Shown: positions 22,088 through 35,004, counted from the first letter of the stretch. The stretch: DNA of 64,000 nt from Centropus unirufus (GCA_013397695.1 VYZI01000002.1:1613793-1677792), one strand, 5' to 3'. Translations and numbers: made by a program. The notes: generated by a model from the sequence alone, not told the origin.

Positions 22088-24594
22088 CTACGAAAATACA
22101 GAAACAAAAGGCCAGTATTAGTGTATTTCAGGCAGCTCACAATAAAGTCAATTGCATAAAGACAGTGGCTTTATCAAACAACAGATCAGGTGAAGGTTGG
22201 TGCAACAGCTCCATGTACCTACAGGACACTTGCGCACAAAGGTTTTGCTCATGGTGGTGGATTTGTGACGTGTTCCTAGGGTTTCTATGCCAGTGACTGC
22301 ATAAGTTGGTTCTCTTTGTGGCTTAAAAAGGTGTAGTTGTCTCGAGGGGTGCAGGTGAGGGAGGAGAATGGAACCTGAGGCATCCATTCGACATGCCACT
22401 GACCTGGGACTGGACACTGACCGGCATCAGCAATAGGGGAACTCTGTAGCTGTTCAAGTTGCCACTTCTCCCAGAAGGAGTCACTGCAAGGTAATGGTGT
22501 TGAGGAGTCCCAAGGTGGGGGTTGCGATAAAGTAGGCAATATAAAATATATAGAAAACAAAAAAAGTGGATGGGTGAGTCTGGAAATACTGTACTGTGGA
22601 AATTCAAAAGTTATGAGAAGAGAGAGAACAAATAGAAACCTAGGCCTGTAACTCCCTGCTGTGCATGGAGTGGAGGCTGTTACTGACATCTCCCAGCAGG
22701 AAGGGAGGAAGCTCACCAGAACTAGTAGGGATCTCCATAGCATAGGAACCTTCTGCAAATAATGTCTTAAAACAGAATTTCATATAAAACAGGGAACACA
22801 GCATGTTTCATAGTCCAGCCAAATAAAATAGGGGAACAACATTAGCAGGCATATTTTGGCAGTACTGAGAGATATTGGAGCTAGTGGAAAGCATCGCAAG
22901 TAACAAAACAGCGCAGTGAGCAGAGTATAGTTTTATGTCTTAAAGTCTTGTGTCTAAAAGCTGTACAGCAGCTGATGAATGTGGATGATTATGATCCACA
23001 GAAATGAACTCTTTATTCCTCACTTGAAATGCCACTGGCATTGACAACCTGGCAGAAGCACACATCATCTCGAGATCTGCGCTTGCGAACTGTCTTAAGT
23101 TTCACATCAAAACATCAGGATCCTACACTCTTTAACCCTAATAATGATATACCAAGATAGACTTTCTTTTCCCTGAGTAAGGAGTACAGGGCAAATAGAG
23201 ATTATTTCTGAATGCAACAGAAATCAGGGTAGCATTTCTTTATTCCAGTATCCCAAGCCGCCTTATATAAATAGGCCATGAGGGATTTTCTACCATTAAA
23301 AGAACATTACTAGAGGTGCCTGATGCCTGCAAAGACGTTGTTAGCCTACAGCTTTCTCCTATAAAGACCCTGGAGATCAGTTGATAAAACAATTTTAACA
23401 CAGACTGTTTTTCCAGAGGTGTTTTTGGAACTAACCCTGGCAGAGTCAGGAGTGCATTAAAGGTTGTCTTGCAATGTCTGAATGAAAACCCAGTGATACT
23501 CATACATGAAGGTTATCAAAGAAAAGATAGAAATACACAAAGAAAAGCAGAAGGGGGGACTCTTCCCTTGTGCTCAAAGCTAACATTTCAAAGAACCTAG
23601 AAGTAATAAATTAAAGACATCTACAACGAACAATAAAGGTGAAACCCAAGCTGAAGAACACTGTCCTCTGCCAAAATTCTGTTCTTCCCAAGGCTACCTA
23701 TGGTGCAGCTAAAGTCCATCATCTTCTTTGGGTTCAGGAGGACATTACAGTTGCCAATTACCATGACCCTACTGCTATAGATTCCAAATGTTTTGTGTTT
23801 ACCTGACGTATTTCCATAAAATGTATAGAAATGGAACTAGGGAGCATTTTTCATTGTTCTACACTTTTCAGGCTGTGACTTGAAAGTAGTCTGAACACAA
23901 GGGTAAATTTTACAAGAAATTTTATAGTACTCAAAGTTACATTAAAAATAACCACAGGGTGCCAGGTCAGATGTTTTTATCTGACACTGGAATTATTTGC
24001 ACTCAGAGATATTCACAGAAAAGTTTCCCTCATGGGTCCCTTATAACCACCCCATGAATACTAGTAAGTTACCAACAAAAACAGGGAAGACTGATGATAG
24101 TTTTTATACGGGAATAAATTTAATGTTTGAAATAATTAAAACCTTAAATGCCACTGGACTATGATGCCAAATATAGCAATGGATCTAGATACAAACCATC
24201 TGAAATCATGGAAATATTGATGCTAGAAATCCTTCTGGCCTAAATTCAATTTTCTACTAATACAAGGGATTATTTAATTAATTCACATGTTACATATTAT
24301 ATCCTGTTCTGCCAAATATAATTTCTCTCTAAATTTGTCCCAGTAAGTCTCCTGACATTAAAATATGCTATCTTTGTATTCATGCTCTATATAGCGTGCC
24401 ATCCATATAGTAGCCTGTATCACAGCAGCTGAAAAGAAGGTAACTGAGATAATCCACTGTTGGTGGTTTACTATTTGCTCCCTCCTGAGTCTGAGCAGAA
24501 AATTTACAGAAAGGTAAACTGAAAAAGAACATAAATTAAAAATCAATTACTTATGAAAACTGATAAACAAAAATGAAGTTACCTCTGGCGTTAC
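22088..24594 (-). other. SORCS2 last intron
   Basis: GT-AG intron of about 2.5 kb. The - strand holds a 157-codon ORF (22,285-22,758) with hydrophobic stretches but no recognisable domain, probably chance. No known repeat was recognised. Confidence 0.75.
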
Positions 24595-24740
24595 CTAGTG
24601 TTTGAGAGTCCAGATCATCATCAATAAACTCCTCACCCTGGATGATGTTCTGGGTGTCCTCACTGTGATTAACAGGGCTTGTCATCTCCTGCTCTTTTTC
24701 GTTGTGCATCTGGGCATAAACATTTCTCCCTGGCAGTTTC
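24595..24740 (-). CDS. SORCS2: SORCS2 cytoplasmic-tail exon with alternative donors
   Basis: After a TTTAG acceptor, one base completes Arg. The product then runs KLPGRNVYAQMHNEKEQEMT, SPVNHSEDTQNIIQ, and an acidic stretch EEFIDDDLDSQTL. The first 34 codons match the tail of mammalian SorCS2 as I recall it. The acidic stretch follows a perfect internal donor (CAGG|GTGAGG, exon end 24,637) that gives the mammal-like join IQ-G-NHSG. The donor at 24,595 (CTAG|GTAACG) adds 14 residues in frame. A third donor 12 bases on (24,583, AGAG|GTAACT) would add four more. All three leave the same phase for the last exon. The tail is the sorting region of the receptor. Confidence 0.93.
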
Positions 24741-25069
24741 CTAAATTGGAAAAGGAGATAAAAACTTGTGATGAAGTTCCTTTGAGTAGTGTACACACTG
24801 GCATCACAGCAGAGCTTCAGCAGAATGAATTTACATCAGAATCACAAAATAGCACCACTTCCATTCTTCAATCTTAAGTTATCAACTCTTTATTCTCAGT
24901 CAGTTTTACCTAACTGCCTTACCATGATGTTCAGACTAAGTATCTTTTAAGTATCAATGATTGATACGAAACAAAGATACTAAACAAACAAAAGGGTGCA
25001 GCTTTTTAAGCATTAAAATGGCCCAACAGTTATTTATTCATAGTTCCAGATGTTTTTACAAACACTAAG

Positions 25070-25243
25070 CTGGGCCGCAGTTGTGAGACCCCATTTGGGG
25101 TATGCTGTTCAGCTCTTGGGCCCCCAGAATAAGACAGACACGGACCTAGTTGAGCAGGTCCAGAGGACCATGAAGATGATCAGAGGGCTGTAGCACCTCC
25201 TGTACAAGTGCAGGCTGAGAGAGTTGGGCTTGTTTAGTGTAAA
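25070..25243 (+). mobile_element. CR1 LINE fragment
   Basis: Typical CR1 3'-region blocks are present: GTGAGACCCCATTTGGGGTA, CTCTTGGGCCCCCAGAATAA, GATGATCAGAGGGCTGTAGC and CAGGCTGAGAGAGTTGGGCT. The copy is cut at both ends, has no terminal tail, and lies antisense to SORCS2. Confidence 0.88.
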
Positions 25244-28200
25244 GTAAATAAAACGTAGGACTAACCACATGGAAAGGACAAGGATGGAAAGAAGGTCAAT
25301 AGGAAAATGTTGTGCTATTATGACCATTTCAACAGGTCCAAGAGATCCTCCAGCACAACCGTACACATAAAGTCAACCCATGCATCGCTCTCCTCTCATT
25401 AACTGGATGATAAGAAGATTCCTCTTTATCAAAACAAATACATTGGGTAATTAATTGTGACTTTTTTCTCTAGGGCCAGTAACTCCAGACTGTTTTTAAT
25501 GTGTCTGCTAATGAAACTGGTCACGTGGAAAATAATATCCCTCTCAATCAGACCTGCATCAAACCTGTCAAATTGCTCACTTTCAGTTCACTACCAAATG
25601 CCTAAGGGAAAGAAAACCCAGAAAAATATCTTTGCAACACATCTGCAGGATTAGTACATATGCTTCTGCCATAATTAGAGGACCTTCAGAAAAAGTGTTT
25701 CTGACAGCTTGTAGAAGCATCAATAGCATTATCAGAATATTTCTTAAGTATTTTTTTTATAGATAATATTTTTTTATTGTCTATCCATCTAGGATTAAGT
25801 GAAGGGAGCAGACTTAGTCTAACAGTTGACTGCCCAGGCTAAAAGAGCTGTCTGAAACCAGGTCAATAAGGTGTGTCCTTTGTTGTAAACCCTAAGGCTT
25901 CAACACATGTCTCTGGTAAGACTTGCTAGCTAGAGAACACCACAATCACAACACATGGTATTAAAAATACTAAGCAGTTTTTGAAAGAATAAACCTCAGT
26001 GTTCACAAATAACCACTAAACATCCTGTTGTTAAAGGCATTTCTTTTTGGGTTATGGATAGGAGAAAAGGTGCAAGCTGTTATTTCTCACTCAAGACTTA
26101 TGAGCCCAATACTGCTAAGTACAAATCCTTTGTAAAAGGTAGAAAGTTGAAATAGTCAGTGATACTTCTGTACTTTCCTTTGCTCCTCACACTTACAGAG
26201 TAAAGCACCTTAGATTGTAATGCAGCGTGTGGATGGGAGGAAGGGGAATATTATAGGACGTGAGAAGGTATGCACTGTATATACTTGACCTCTTATACAT
26301 TACAGAGATCTTTATGTGTTTCATATTGGTATACTTTTACAACTAGACTGAAGAAAATGACAGCCCAAGACTTTTAAAGAGGATTTTTTAACACATGCCA
26401 GATGTTCTGTTTATAAGGGACAACTGTTTTGTGGGATGAAACAGGATGTAGATGCTAAAGGTGGATCTGATTCTGGAAATTTTCCAGATGCTCCTCACTG
26501 CTCTAATATGTAGGAAGGACACAGCTACCCATAATTATATGGAGAAAAACCTTTGTGTACTCTGATGTTCTTTGCTCTTCTTAAGGAAGCAATTTATCTT
26601 GAGCCCAATGTAACTGTTTGAAGTAGACAGAGCTGAAAGGCTCGGGTCTACATAAAAGACTACTGTGAAATCATGACAAGATGCAATTTGACCCCAGAGA
26701 TTTATATCAGCAATATGAAAATTGAAAGCACATTTTTAAGAACAGAGAAACAGATTATGCAATAGATTCTTTTGGAGGTTTACTCTTTAGCTGCAAAATG
26801 CATGTGCTTCACATTCATCTCTAGAGACAATTATCTCTGCTGAGCAGTACTCTATGGTTTACATGTTTAATTTCTTTTGTTTTCTTTGTAGCATTTTATT
26901 TCAATCATGAAGAAAAAGTGGTCATGCCTGCCTGCTTTGAGTATCATAAGAATATGAACTGCTGAATTAATTCTGCACAGAACTACAAATGAACATTGAC
27001 AGTACATAGCTTTCACCAAGCTCTCCAGGTCCCACATCTTTTAGAAGATATACCAGAAAGTGTTTTTCCTCCCTATCTTCAGAAATTTTAATCATATCAT
27101 ACCTGAAACTGTTTGCACTTAAAAATTTTCATCAGTAAGGAACAGCATGAGGGGGATGACATATTGATCCCCACTCATTTAAAATCCTTAGTTTAGTTGG
27201 CTTTCAGTTTGTTGCTTGTGGAGCCAATATTCACTGGCTTTTATATACCTTCATTAATCTTCCAGAAGCTTGATTATGATTCTGTTAAGTATGAAAAATA
27301 GGAAAGTATTTGTGTGGCAAAAGGACAGGGAATAATGTAACATTCTCTTGGAACTTAAATAAAATTAATAAGAATAATAGTCTGTTAAATAGAATAGTTT
27401 ATTGTCGTGTTGGCTTCATTAGGATTAATGTTCATATGACTGACTTTTTTGTGCATTAAGGCACTCCTGATTTACTTGCCTCTTCCATTTCAGAAATATT
27501 TTCTACGTGCTATTACTTTGATTTCTGAGGAAGTTTGTATGAAATATTATGGATCATTAAATTAGGGCCTATTTTTTTATAACTAAATGGCATGGATTGG
27601 GACTAAATGTACTCTCATGGAACATAAAAGTAGTATACGCAAGGTAGGAAAAAAGATAGCTTTTCTTCAGAGACGGAAAATGAGATAGTAAGTCAATGAG
27701 GCAGAAAGATAACACAGTTCGCCTCCAGATTGTGGAAATAACCCAGGAGATGGTTCATTTACCAAAAGGGGCACTTGATAGTAGCAGGCCCAAAAAGGAA
27801 TGTACACAAAACAGTATAAATTTTGCTGAAGCAGATTCACAGCTATTTGTGAAAACAATGTATGCAGCTTTAAGTACACTGTCAGTAGTTCACCTAAAAA
27901 TGAAAAAAATGAAGATTTTCATACTCTTTTAGTGAATCAAATTTTCTACTTTTAATTGGTAAAATACTTAAGCAGAAAAGCCAAATAATTGCTCTGATTT
28001 GGCTACTGTAATATCTTGTTGTGATACAGATCTAAGAATCAAGAAAAGGATGATTTCAGATCTTTCTCCAGTAACATGACAATTACATGGCAGTTTTGAT
28101 GTGTCTAAAATATAATCTTCATTTTCTCCACTTTGCCTCACGTTGACAGTGCTATTTGCTTTCTCTACACTGTTGCCCAGAACCCCACACCATAGAAACT

Positions 28201-30044
28201 TGTGTTGAAAGGATGAAGAAACATTTTCTGGATAGAAACTTGAAACCCACAAAAAATATAAATGTTTCAAATTAAATGGAAGAAGCGTGTTGTTACTGAA
28301 CCAAATCTAGCAAAGATAGTATGGTACAGAAAAAAACCCCATATATACAGGTTCCATATCTGCATTAAAAATAGACCGAATTTCTCAAAAATATTTTCCA
28401 GCTGCTTCATATTGTTCTGGTCAAAAGAAGCTGCTGCAGTCAATTTTACCTGGATGCTTAAACAACTGAAGCATACTAGGGAGTATTGTAACATATTGTT
28501 TGCTTGAGGCATCAGAGCAGTGATTTCCATACTCAGAAAGCAAGAGTAAAGAAATGGCAAATTATTCTTGCCTATTACTGCCTGCCATCCATGTTCATTA
28601 TTGGCACTGTCTCTTATGCTGCAGGCACAGTCAGGTTTAGCAGCTGGGATATTACCCGGCTCCGTACTCCCACCCTAAAATTTTCCCTCAAACCTATCTA
28701 AACAAATCTTTGTTCATTAGTGTGGGATAACTAGAACTCGTTTTGAGAACAGTATTTATCACTTAAATTTTACTTTTCATTTACTGTGTAAAAATAGCCC
28801 TAATCTGAATTGCTTACCCACTCTGATCACAGCGGAACAATATCCTGCATATCACTAGACTTTCTGGCTTTTTTCATTTTTGTGTAAAGCAACTAACCAC
28901 TTTGGAATTGAGAGAAGTTGCTCCAAAAATTCCAAGGCCTCCAACACCAGTCTTTTGAGGTAATGTTCCTGAGAAGAAGTAGCTGGATGCACAAATAAGC
29001 CATTAGATAAAATGGCCATGGGGACAGACAAAATGATAAATGTTTCCAATTTCATCATATATAAGAATAGAGGGCAGCAGTTGTGCAGCAGTAGTCTTAG
29101 TGTTTAAGTATTAGGGATTAGGGTATATTGAAAATGACATAAAAAATTATGTAACCTATATCCACTGATATTTAGAAAGCCATGACAGCTCTGATTATCC
29201 AGCAGACCCTGCAATTTGAGTTTTGATTAGAGTAGTGGGAAATAATACAATTTTAATATTTTGGTTTTTTAAGGGTTAAAACGTGCTGGTCTTCACTACG
29301 TGTATAACTCATCAGCCAAAATCCCACTACCTCTATAGGATTCTGCCTCAGTTTCTCCCCTACTACCATGCGTAATTAGACAGAATACTGTCCTCATTTT
29401 CTGCATATGAGGCACCTGACAGAGAATCTTATGCAGGATTGTTATGTTTGAATTAATGCTCTACCTCAAAGTAATCTCATGAGATTTACTTCTTGTGTTG
29501 AGACATCAATTTTTAGCACTGGGAATTGCCGTTTTCAAAAACTGGAGCAAGAATGTTTCATCATAGCTGTTCAGATTGCTCTTCGTAATTCATAAAAAAG
29601 AGGTACTATATTAGTCTCTGATGTCTTGTCAGCACCATGTTTCATCTTGCAATTTTGCCTAACAAAAATTAGTATAAATTAAGACCCAGGTTCTTACAAT
29701 ATGAAGTTCAGAGATAAATGCAGGCAGAGAGGACAGTCACAATTCCTAGGGGCAATGAGTCCTGGCACTCACGAATGATCAGACAGTTTGGGTAGTTTTC
29801 TCTATTTTGTAAGGAAGCTATACTATGGTCTGCACAGGAATTTTCTATTTTCTCTTTACTTTCTGCCACAAGTCCTAAATAGTGCCTGTGCTTGTTGCAA
29901 GCAGATGAAATGTTCTCATGCATATAGTCATAACCCCCTGTCAATCCAGTTACCATTTTATCTGCAAGCCAGCTTTTTCACCTTGCCTGTTTCCAGGTGT
30001 CAGATTTAACATCAAGTAAAGACCTCTCCTTTGGGCCAGTGAAG

Positions 30045-30060
30045 AGAGAGAGAGAGAGAA
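30045..30060. repeat. (GA)n microsatellite
   Basis: An uninterrupted GA dinucleotide run of about eight units lies in a SORCS2 intron. Confidence 0.85.
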
Positions 30061-31774
30061 TAGTCCAAGGTATGTCCGTGCAATCTTTTGCAGATCACCT
30101 GCTTTTCTTGTGTCCCAAGGCCAACTGTAAGTCCTATAGACCCAATGAGTGCAATGACAAAGCAAAGTTTAATACATCTTTGACTGTCTTTGGGCAGGGG
30201 GAGGTTGGCAGGAGTTTTAATCCTCATCTGGGGGGAATATCTGACTACCAACTTACATAAATGAAAGGAAAGCACCACTAAATGTCCTCATTAGCCTCAA
30301 TTTTGTGAATCATACATAAAAATTATAGACAGTATTAATATTTCAACACTTTATGCATGTCTGTAATTTCTAAGTGGAAATATTTCATATTTACTTTTGC
30401 ATGTGTTGTCTGAGTTACCATAGGGCCCAGAAAAGGGTTTTCTGCTGAAATTATCTTCTAAAATGGAACATTTTTGTTACCTATGGCATTCTTTCAACAA
30501 AATTATTTTTAATAAACAGGTATACAATATTGAGAAGCTGCCTTTGTGCATTAAAACCTGTAACCTTTGTAAACCACTCAGTTTCATATTCTCAGTCCCT
30601 ACGAACAAGACTGTAAACTTTCATACTCACCGCACTGACTTTAAAGGGACTGTACTTGCAAGGGACTATGCGTGGGGATCCAGTAATTCATATTCTGTCT
30701 TTATAAACACGGGAAATACTTTTTATAAGGGACTAAAGATTTTGGTTAGAGAGGAGCTCACAGGGATCACACAAGAAAAAGGTGATTTTTCAAATGTAGC
30801 CCTGATTAGGAGCTCAATATTCTTTGAAGATCGAATTACAAATGAAGGATGCAACAAAAAAAAAAAACACCCAAAAATTATCACCTTGGAAAAGCTTGGC
30901 AGGAATATTTAAGAATAATTCTGTCAAATATCTCAGAAACAGATGTGATACAGACTAAAACTGAATACTACTGGATAGTCATTCATTAATGCCAATAGCA
31001 GTTTTCAGGCTACCGAGAAACATATGAATATATCTAATAATTGTCCTCACTTGTACCTAAAGTAAACTCCCACAAAATTTAAATGCAAATGTTTTTCACA
31101 AATTATGTATAGAAGTCCAAGAGATATTAAAGCTCATAATCTGCAAACTGTACCATAGTTTCCTCCTTAATAAAAGCTCTATTTATAAAGCAACGTTTCA
31201 TAGGGTGTTTTAGAAAGAACTCAAGGAAAACATTTTTTCTTCCTTTCTTGAATAGTTTATACTTCTTTTCCCATGCAGTAATTGTCTGCTATTTAATTGC
31301 TCTCATTTAAGAGCTAATAAAATATCTAAATCATACAGCTTTCAAGAGATATCACTAGCAAGTTTTATGATCTCTCACTACAAATAGAAAATGCTCCTTG
31401 TATTGCTACTGAAATAATATAATTACATCCCATCAACCATTTTTACGCTTTTCCTTGCTGCAGGCACAAAAACCAGAAAAATGGATTTTTATTCAGTTGT
31501 AGACGGTCTGATACAGCATTCTGTGATTTATCCTTTAGAGCAGACAGCCTCTATGCACTCTGAGAATCCTAGGTGCTGTGGTGAGCAAATGACAAAATTC
31601 CTGAAGGAAGGATTTTTTCCCCATTCTAAACAAACTCTTACTTAAATGCTATTTAAGCTTATAGCTCTCACAAACACAGGGCCAAACCCTTGTCTAGAAA
31701 CTTGTGTTTATTTCAAATGGAAATCAATCTTTAAAGAATAAGACTAAGGAATAGGAATCGTCATTGAGTAGTGA

Positions 31775-32570
31775 TAGGATCACTAGGTTGGAAAAGGCTT
31801 TTGAGATCATTGTCCAACCGTACCTGTCTATTACTAAACCATATCTGTAAGCACCTCATCTACCTGTCATTTAAATACTTCTGGAGATGGTGAGTCAACC
31901 GCCTCTCTGTACAGCCGCTGCCACTGAAGAATGACCCTTTCAGTGAAGAATTTTTTCCTAATGTCCAATCTGAACTTGCCCTGGTGCAGCTTGAGACCAT
32001 TCCCCCTCATCCTATCATCTATCTTGTGTGTAGAGAAACTAGTACCCACCTCTCTACAACCTCCTTTCAGGCAGTTGTAGGCAGTGTTAAGGTCTTCCCT
32101 CAGCTTCCTCTTCCCCAGGCTAAACAACCCCCGTTCCCTCAGCCGCTCTCCACAAGACTTGTTCTCCAGCCCCTCCACCAGCTTTGTTGCTCTTCTCTAG
32201 ACACACTCCAAGACCTCAATGATTTTCTTGTAGTGAGGGGCACAGAACTGAGCACAGTATTCGAGGTGCAGCCTCACCAGTGCTGAGCACAGGGTAAGAA
32301 TCACTTCACTGGACCTGCTGGTCATGCTGTTTCCAATACAACCCAAGATGCCGTTGGCCTTCTGGGCACACTGCAGACTCATGTTCAGCCAGCTGTCAAC
32401 CAACACCCCTAGATCCTTCTCTGCCAGGCACGTTTCTAGCCACTCTTCCCCAGGTCCCTAGCTCTGCACAGGGATTGTGTGTCCCAAGTGGAGAACTCTG
32501 CACTTGGCCTTGTGAAATCTCATCTTGTTGTCCTTAACTCATCAATCCAGCCTGTTCAGATCATCAGGAC
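31775..32570 (-). mobile_element. CR1 LINE, 5'-truncated
   Basis: This is the longest CR1 copy in the window, about 0.8 kb, in the same orientation as SORCS2. The - strand shows, in order, the ORF2 end (ATGCTGGCTGAACATGAGTC-like block, AAGGCCAACGGCATCTTGGG) and the CACCAGTGCTGAGCACAGGG block. Next come the GAGGGGCTGGAGAACAAGTC and GGGGGTTGTTTAGCCTGGGG blocks, then TCAGTGGCAGCGGCTGTACA. A degraded 3' end lies near 31,780. The ORF is interrupted, so the element is dead. The limits are approximate. Confidence 0.92.
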
Positions 32571-33343
32571 ATCAAGATTTGATCTTTTTCCAGTATGATC
32601 AAACCCAATGGCTTCTAAATGCTCAAGAGATACAAAAACACAGCACAGCCAATGACTACACAAACTTCTCCACGAGAACAAAATTCTTGAATTGCACAGC
32701 ACCCTAGTAGCTACGATTAAAATAAACTGTGGACTACAGACATATAAGACATTCAAAGGCCGGCATGGTATCTCTTGTCAATTTTGAGAACATCTCTCAT
32801 AAAGGCCACTTTCAGAATTATTTCTCCCCTGAACATACACTCTAATGTCAAATTAAGACTATTCTATTTCTGTCATTTAGTCTAAGTGGCATTGTCTCAG
32901 CAACTAAAATGTAAAGTGTGTAATGAGAAACTCCAGTGAGCTGCACAGTTTGATAAAACTACTTCATCTAAGCAGAGCAACATGGCAGATTACTCAATGT
33001 CCCGATAGTTTTAGTTTATCATAACTGCTAGGAGTAATGAGGTAGGAATTAATCAGGATTAATATTTAAGCTCAGATCCCTTTCTGGATGATATTGTTTT
33101 GATAAGCTGAACAAATTCTCCATAGTTCCCATATTGTTGCTATTTATCTTGGAACACAGAAAGTGAAAGCAAGTATCAGTGCAGTACCTTGCTGTCTGAA
33201 AAGTTCAGAAAAACAGAATTTTCAAGGTGGACAAATTTTGCAGTTCCTCAAGAAATCTCCTTTTCAAATAACGAACTATTTTGCTGATCTGTAGACAAGT
33301 TTATTTCTTTAAGTGCATATGTTGTTGATTAAGCTTTACTTGC

Positions 33344-33446
33344 CTTTTGAACTTGTAGAGGATGAAAGCCCCAAGTGCGACTAGACAGATAACAAAGAGA
33401 ATCACAATAGCCCAGTAGCTGCTGCCTCCGCCAATCCTCTGAGAGT
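33344..33446 (-). CDS. SORCS2: SORCS2 transmembrane exon (GC donor)
   Basis: After a CAG acceptor, two bases complete Asp, then SQRIGGGSSY and the membrane helix WAIVILFVICLVALGAFIL followed by the stop-transfer YKFK and a split Arg codon. This is the single transmembrane segment of the type I receptor. The GT-type donor at 33,340 (GGCAA|GTAAAG) would add four bases and shift the frame of the tail exon. Ending the exon at AAAAG|GCAAGT (33,344) instead gives YKFKRKLPGR, the expected SorCS2 juxtamembrane sequence. AG|GCAAGT is the classic strong GC-donor consensus. The 103-base length fits the phases on both sides exactly. Confidence 0.95.
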
Positions 33447-33764
33447 CTGAAACATGGAATAAAAGAACAGTTTAGCACGTCCTCTTTTGGACCAGTCGCA
33501 TCTGGGCTTTCTTTTTTATCCAGTCCTCAGGCCAAAACAATTTTTTGTTCTTCATGTAACCTATTCTTTTCAGCCCTCTGTAGCGTCTTCAAAAAAGCAA
33601 CAACACAACAATAATTGATGACTTGTGACTGAAGGACAGTGGACCAATAAAAAAAAAACAAAAACAAAGATTTAATTAATTGTGTGCTCACTTGGGGCTA
33701 TTTTTTGGGAATCTAGTGTTATCATGGGAACCTAAGTACATGTATTGCAAAAGCAGGGCTGTAT

Positions 33765-33875
33765 TAACTTCACAGATGAAACTAAGGCTCTGACCAACAA
33801 ATGAACTCAGCAAGGTGATACATTGGTAAAGGCTGGAATGAACATGGGCTTCTTTCAATCCTGGCCTTTTGTGGT
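33765..33875 (+). mobile_element. MIR-like SINE fragment
   Basis: TTCACAGATGAAACTAAGGC, CAGCAAGGTGATACATTGGT and AGGCTGGAATGAAC keep the order of the MIR 3' half (ACAGATGAGGAAACTGAGGC ... CCAAGGTCACACAGC ... AGCCGGGATT). It is strongly diverged. Confidence 0.6.
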
Positions 33876-34699
33876 GGCTAACAAACGTTAGCCCTTTAAA
33901 CCATAGGAGGTATCACAGAAAAACTGTAGCATGATTCTACGTTAGAGATAGATAAAAGAGCTTTGTCTTCTAGAGGGAGCTGACAGATAAAATATCACAC
34001 CAGTATTTACATAAACTGATTGTGGTCAGCTAAGCTCCCCTTCCACAGCACATTGAAATAAGAAGGATGGATAGATTATGGGATACGACACACAAATGAA
34101 AATTACAGGACGCTCTTAATAAAAGGTTTGTGTCAAAGCTGAACTTCCCAGTTGAAACATCGTTTTAGGCTATTTCTATTCAAAATACACATACATTTAT
34201 CCACACATACACTTTCCACCCAGTTTCAAGGTACATAGTGAATCCAGAGATGCAGGAAATTAATGCAAAAAACCTGTTTCCATTTTTTTAAACACAGAGA
34301 AGCATCTAATTTGTCTCAGGACATGATTAGCAATGTGGACCCCCTACAGCAAGCTTCATCTCAGTTGATTTGAAGTCCAGAGTTACAAGGCAGAGGTGCA
34401 ATGCTGTATCCCAGACCACTAGAATTAAATCTGCAGAGTTAAAGGCTGAAGTAAAGAAGCTCTGCTTTACTGGCAGCCAGTGCAGCCAAAGTGCTTCACT
34501 GGATGGGTTTTTTTAAGTTTTTTTGCCTCTTCCTTCAGAGCACTGTCTTGTATAACATGAGCATTTAGTTAATGTCATGGTTACACAGAAAAAAAGCAAG
34601 AACCTTCTGAAACAAATCATCAGGTATGGAAAAATGGAAATATGCAAGAAATATTTATTTGATGATGATTGTTAACAAATACCAAATAAGAAACCATAT

Positions 34700-34830
34700 G
34701 TACAGGTGTCCATGCTTGTGTATATTTTTTACATTTATAAATACACACATTTATGTTTATGTGTGTATCTATATGTAACAAGTACTAAGTACCAAGTAAG
34801 CATGTATATATGTGTATATATGCTGATATG
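34700..34830. repeat. TG/TA-rich microsatellite region
   Basis: Imperfect alternation of TATATA, TGTATA and TTTATG units lies in a SORCS2 intron. Confidence 0.65.
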
Positions 34831-34904
34831 AAGATTCGCTCCTTATCAGAGCTCAGACAGGCATCCAAAGGTTAATCTGTTGGGAACTTTGTTTATATAT
34901 TTAC

Positions 34905-35004
34905 CTGAATCAGAGTCAGCTAAAGTCACTAAGACCCAGTATCCGCCCCTCAGAAAGAAACTGATGTTGTGTGCATTCAAGGCCTGCTTTATAGTTGCTA
35001 TTCT
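34905..35004 (-). CDS. SORCS2: SORCS2 membrane-proximal ectodomain exon
   Basis: The acceptor is TTTTCAG and the donor is TTCAG|GTAAAT. It has 33 codons in phase 0 plus one base: RIATIKQALNAHNISFFLRG then GYWVLVTLADSDS. It corresponds to the last extracellular segment before the transmembrane helix in SorCS2 (recalled mammalian counterpart LNAQKISFLLRGG). One potential N-glycosylation site (NIS) is visible. The joins to both neighbouring exons are in frame. Confidence 0.94.

Larger units (their letters stand above)
24741..33343 (-). other. SORCS2 intron with GC donor; contains CR1 copies
   Basis: Intron of 8.6 kb between the transmembrane and tail exons. Its 5' end is GC rather than GT (see the transmembrane exon) and its 3' end is AG. 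It contains a CR1 fragment at about 25,070-25,243 (+) and a longer CR1 at about 31,775-32,570 (-). A (GA)n run lies at 30,045-30,060. A 149-codon antisense ORF (30,463-30,912) has no recognisable homology. Confidence 0.8.
33447..34904 (-). other. SORCS2 intron with MIR-like fragment and TA-rich microsatellite
   Basis: GT-AG intron of about 1.5 kb. It holds a MIR-like fragment (33,765-33,875) and an imperfect TG/TA-rich microsatellite (about 34,700-34,830). Confidence 0.75.

Noticed and set aside
30463..30912. 149-codon + strand ORF in a SORCS2 intron
   Set aside because: No domain recognised, ends in an A-run-rich segment and is antisense to the gene. I could not support it as a gene.
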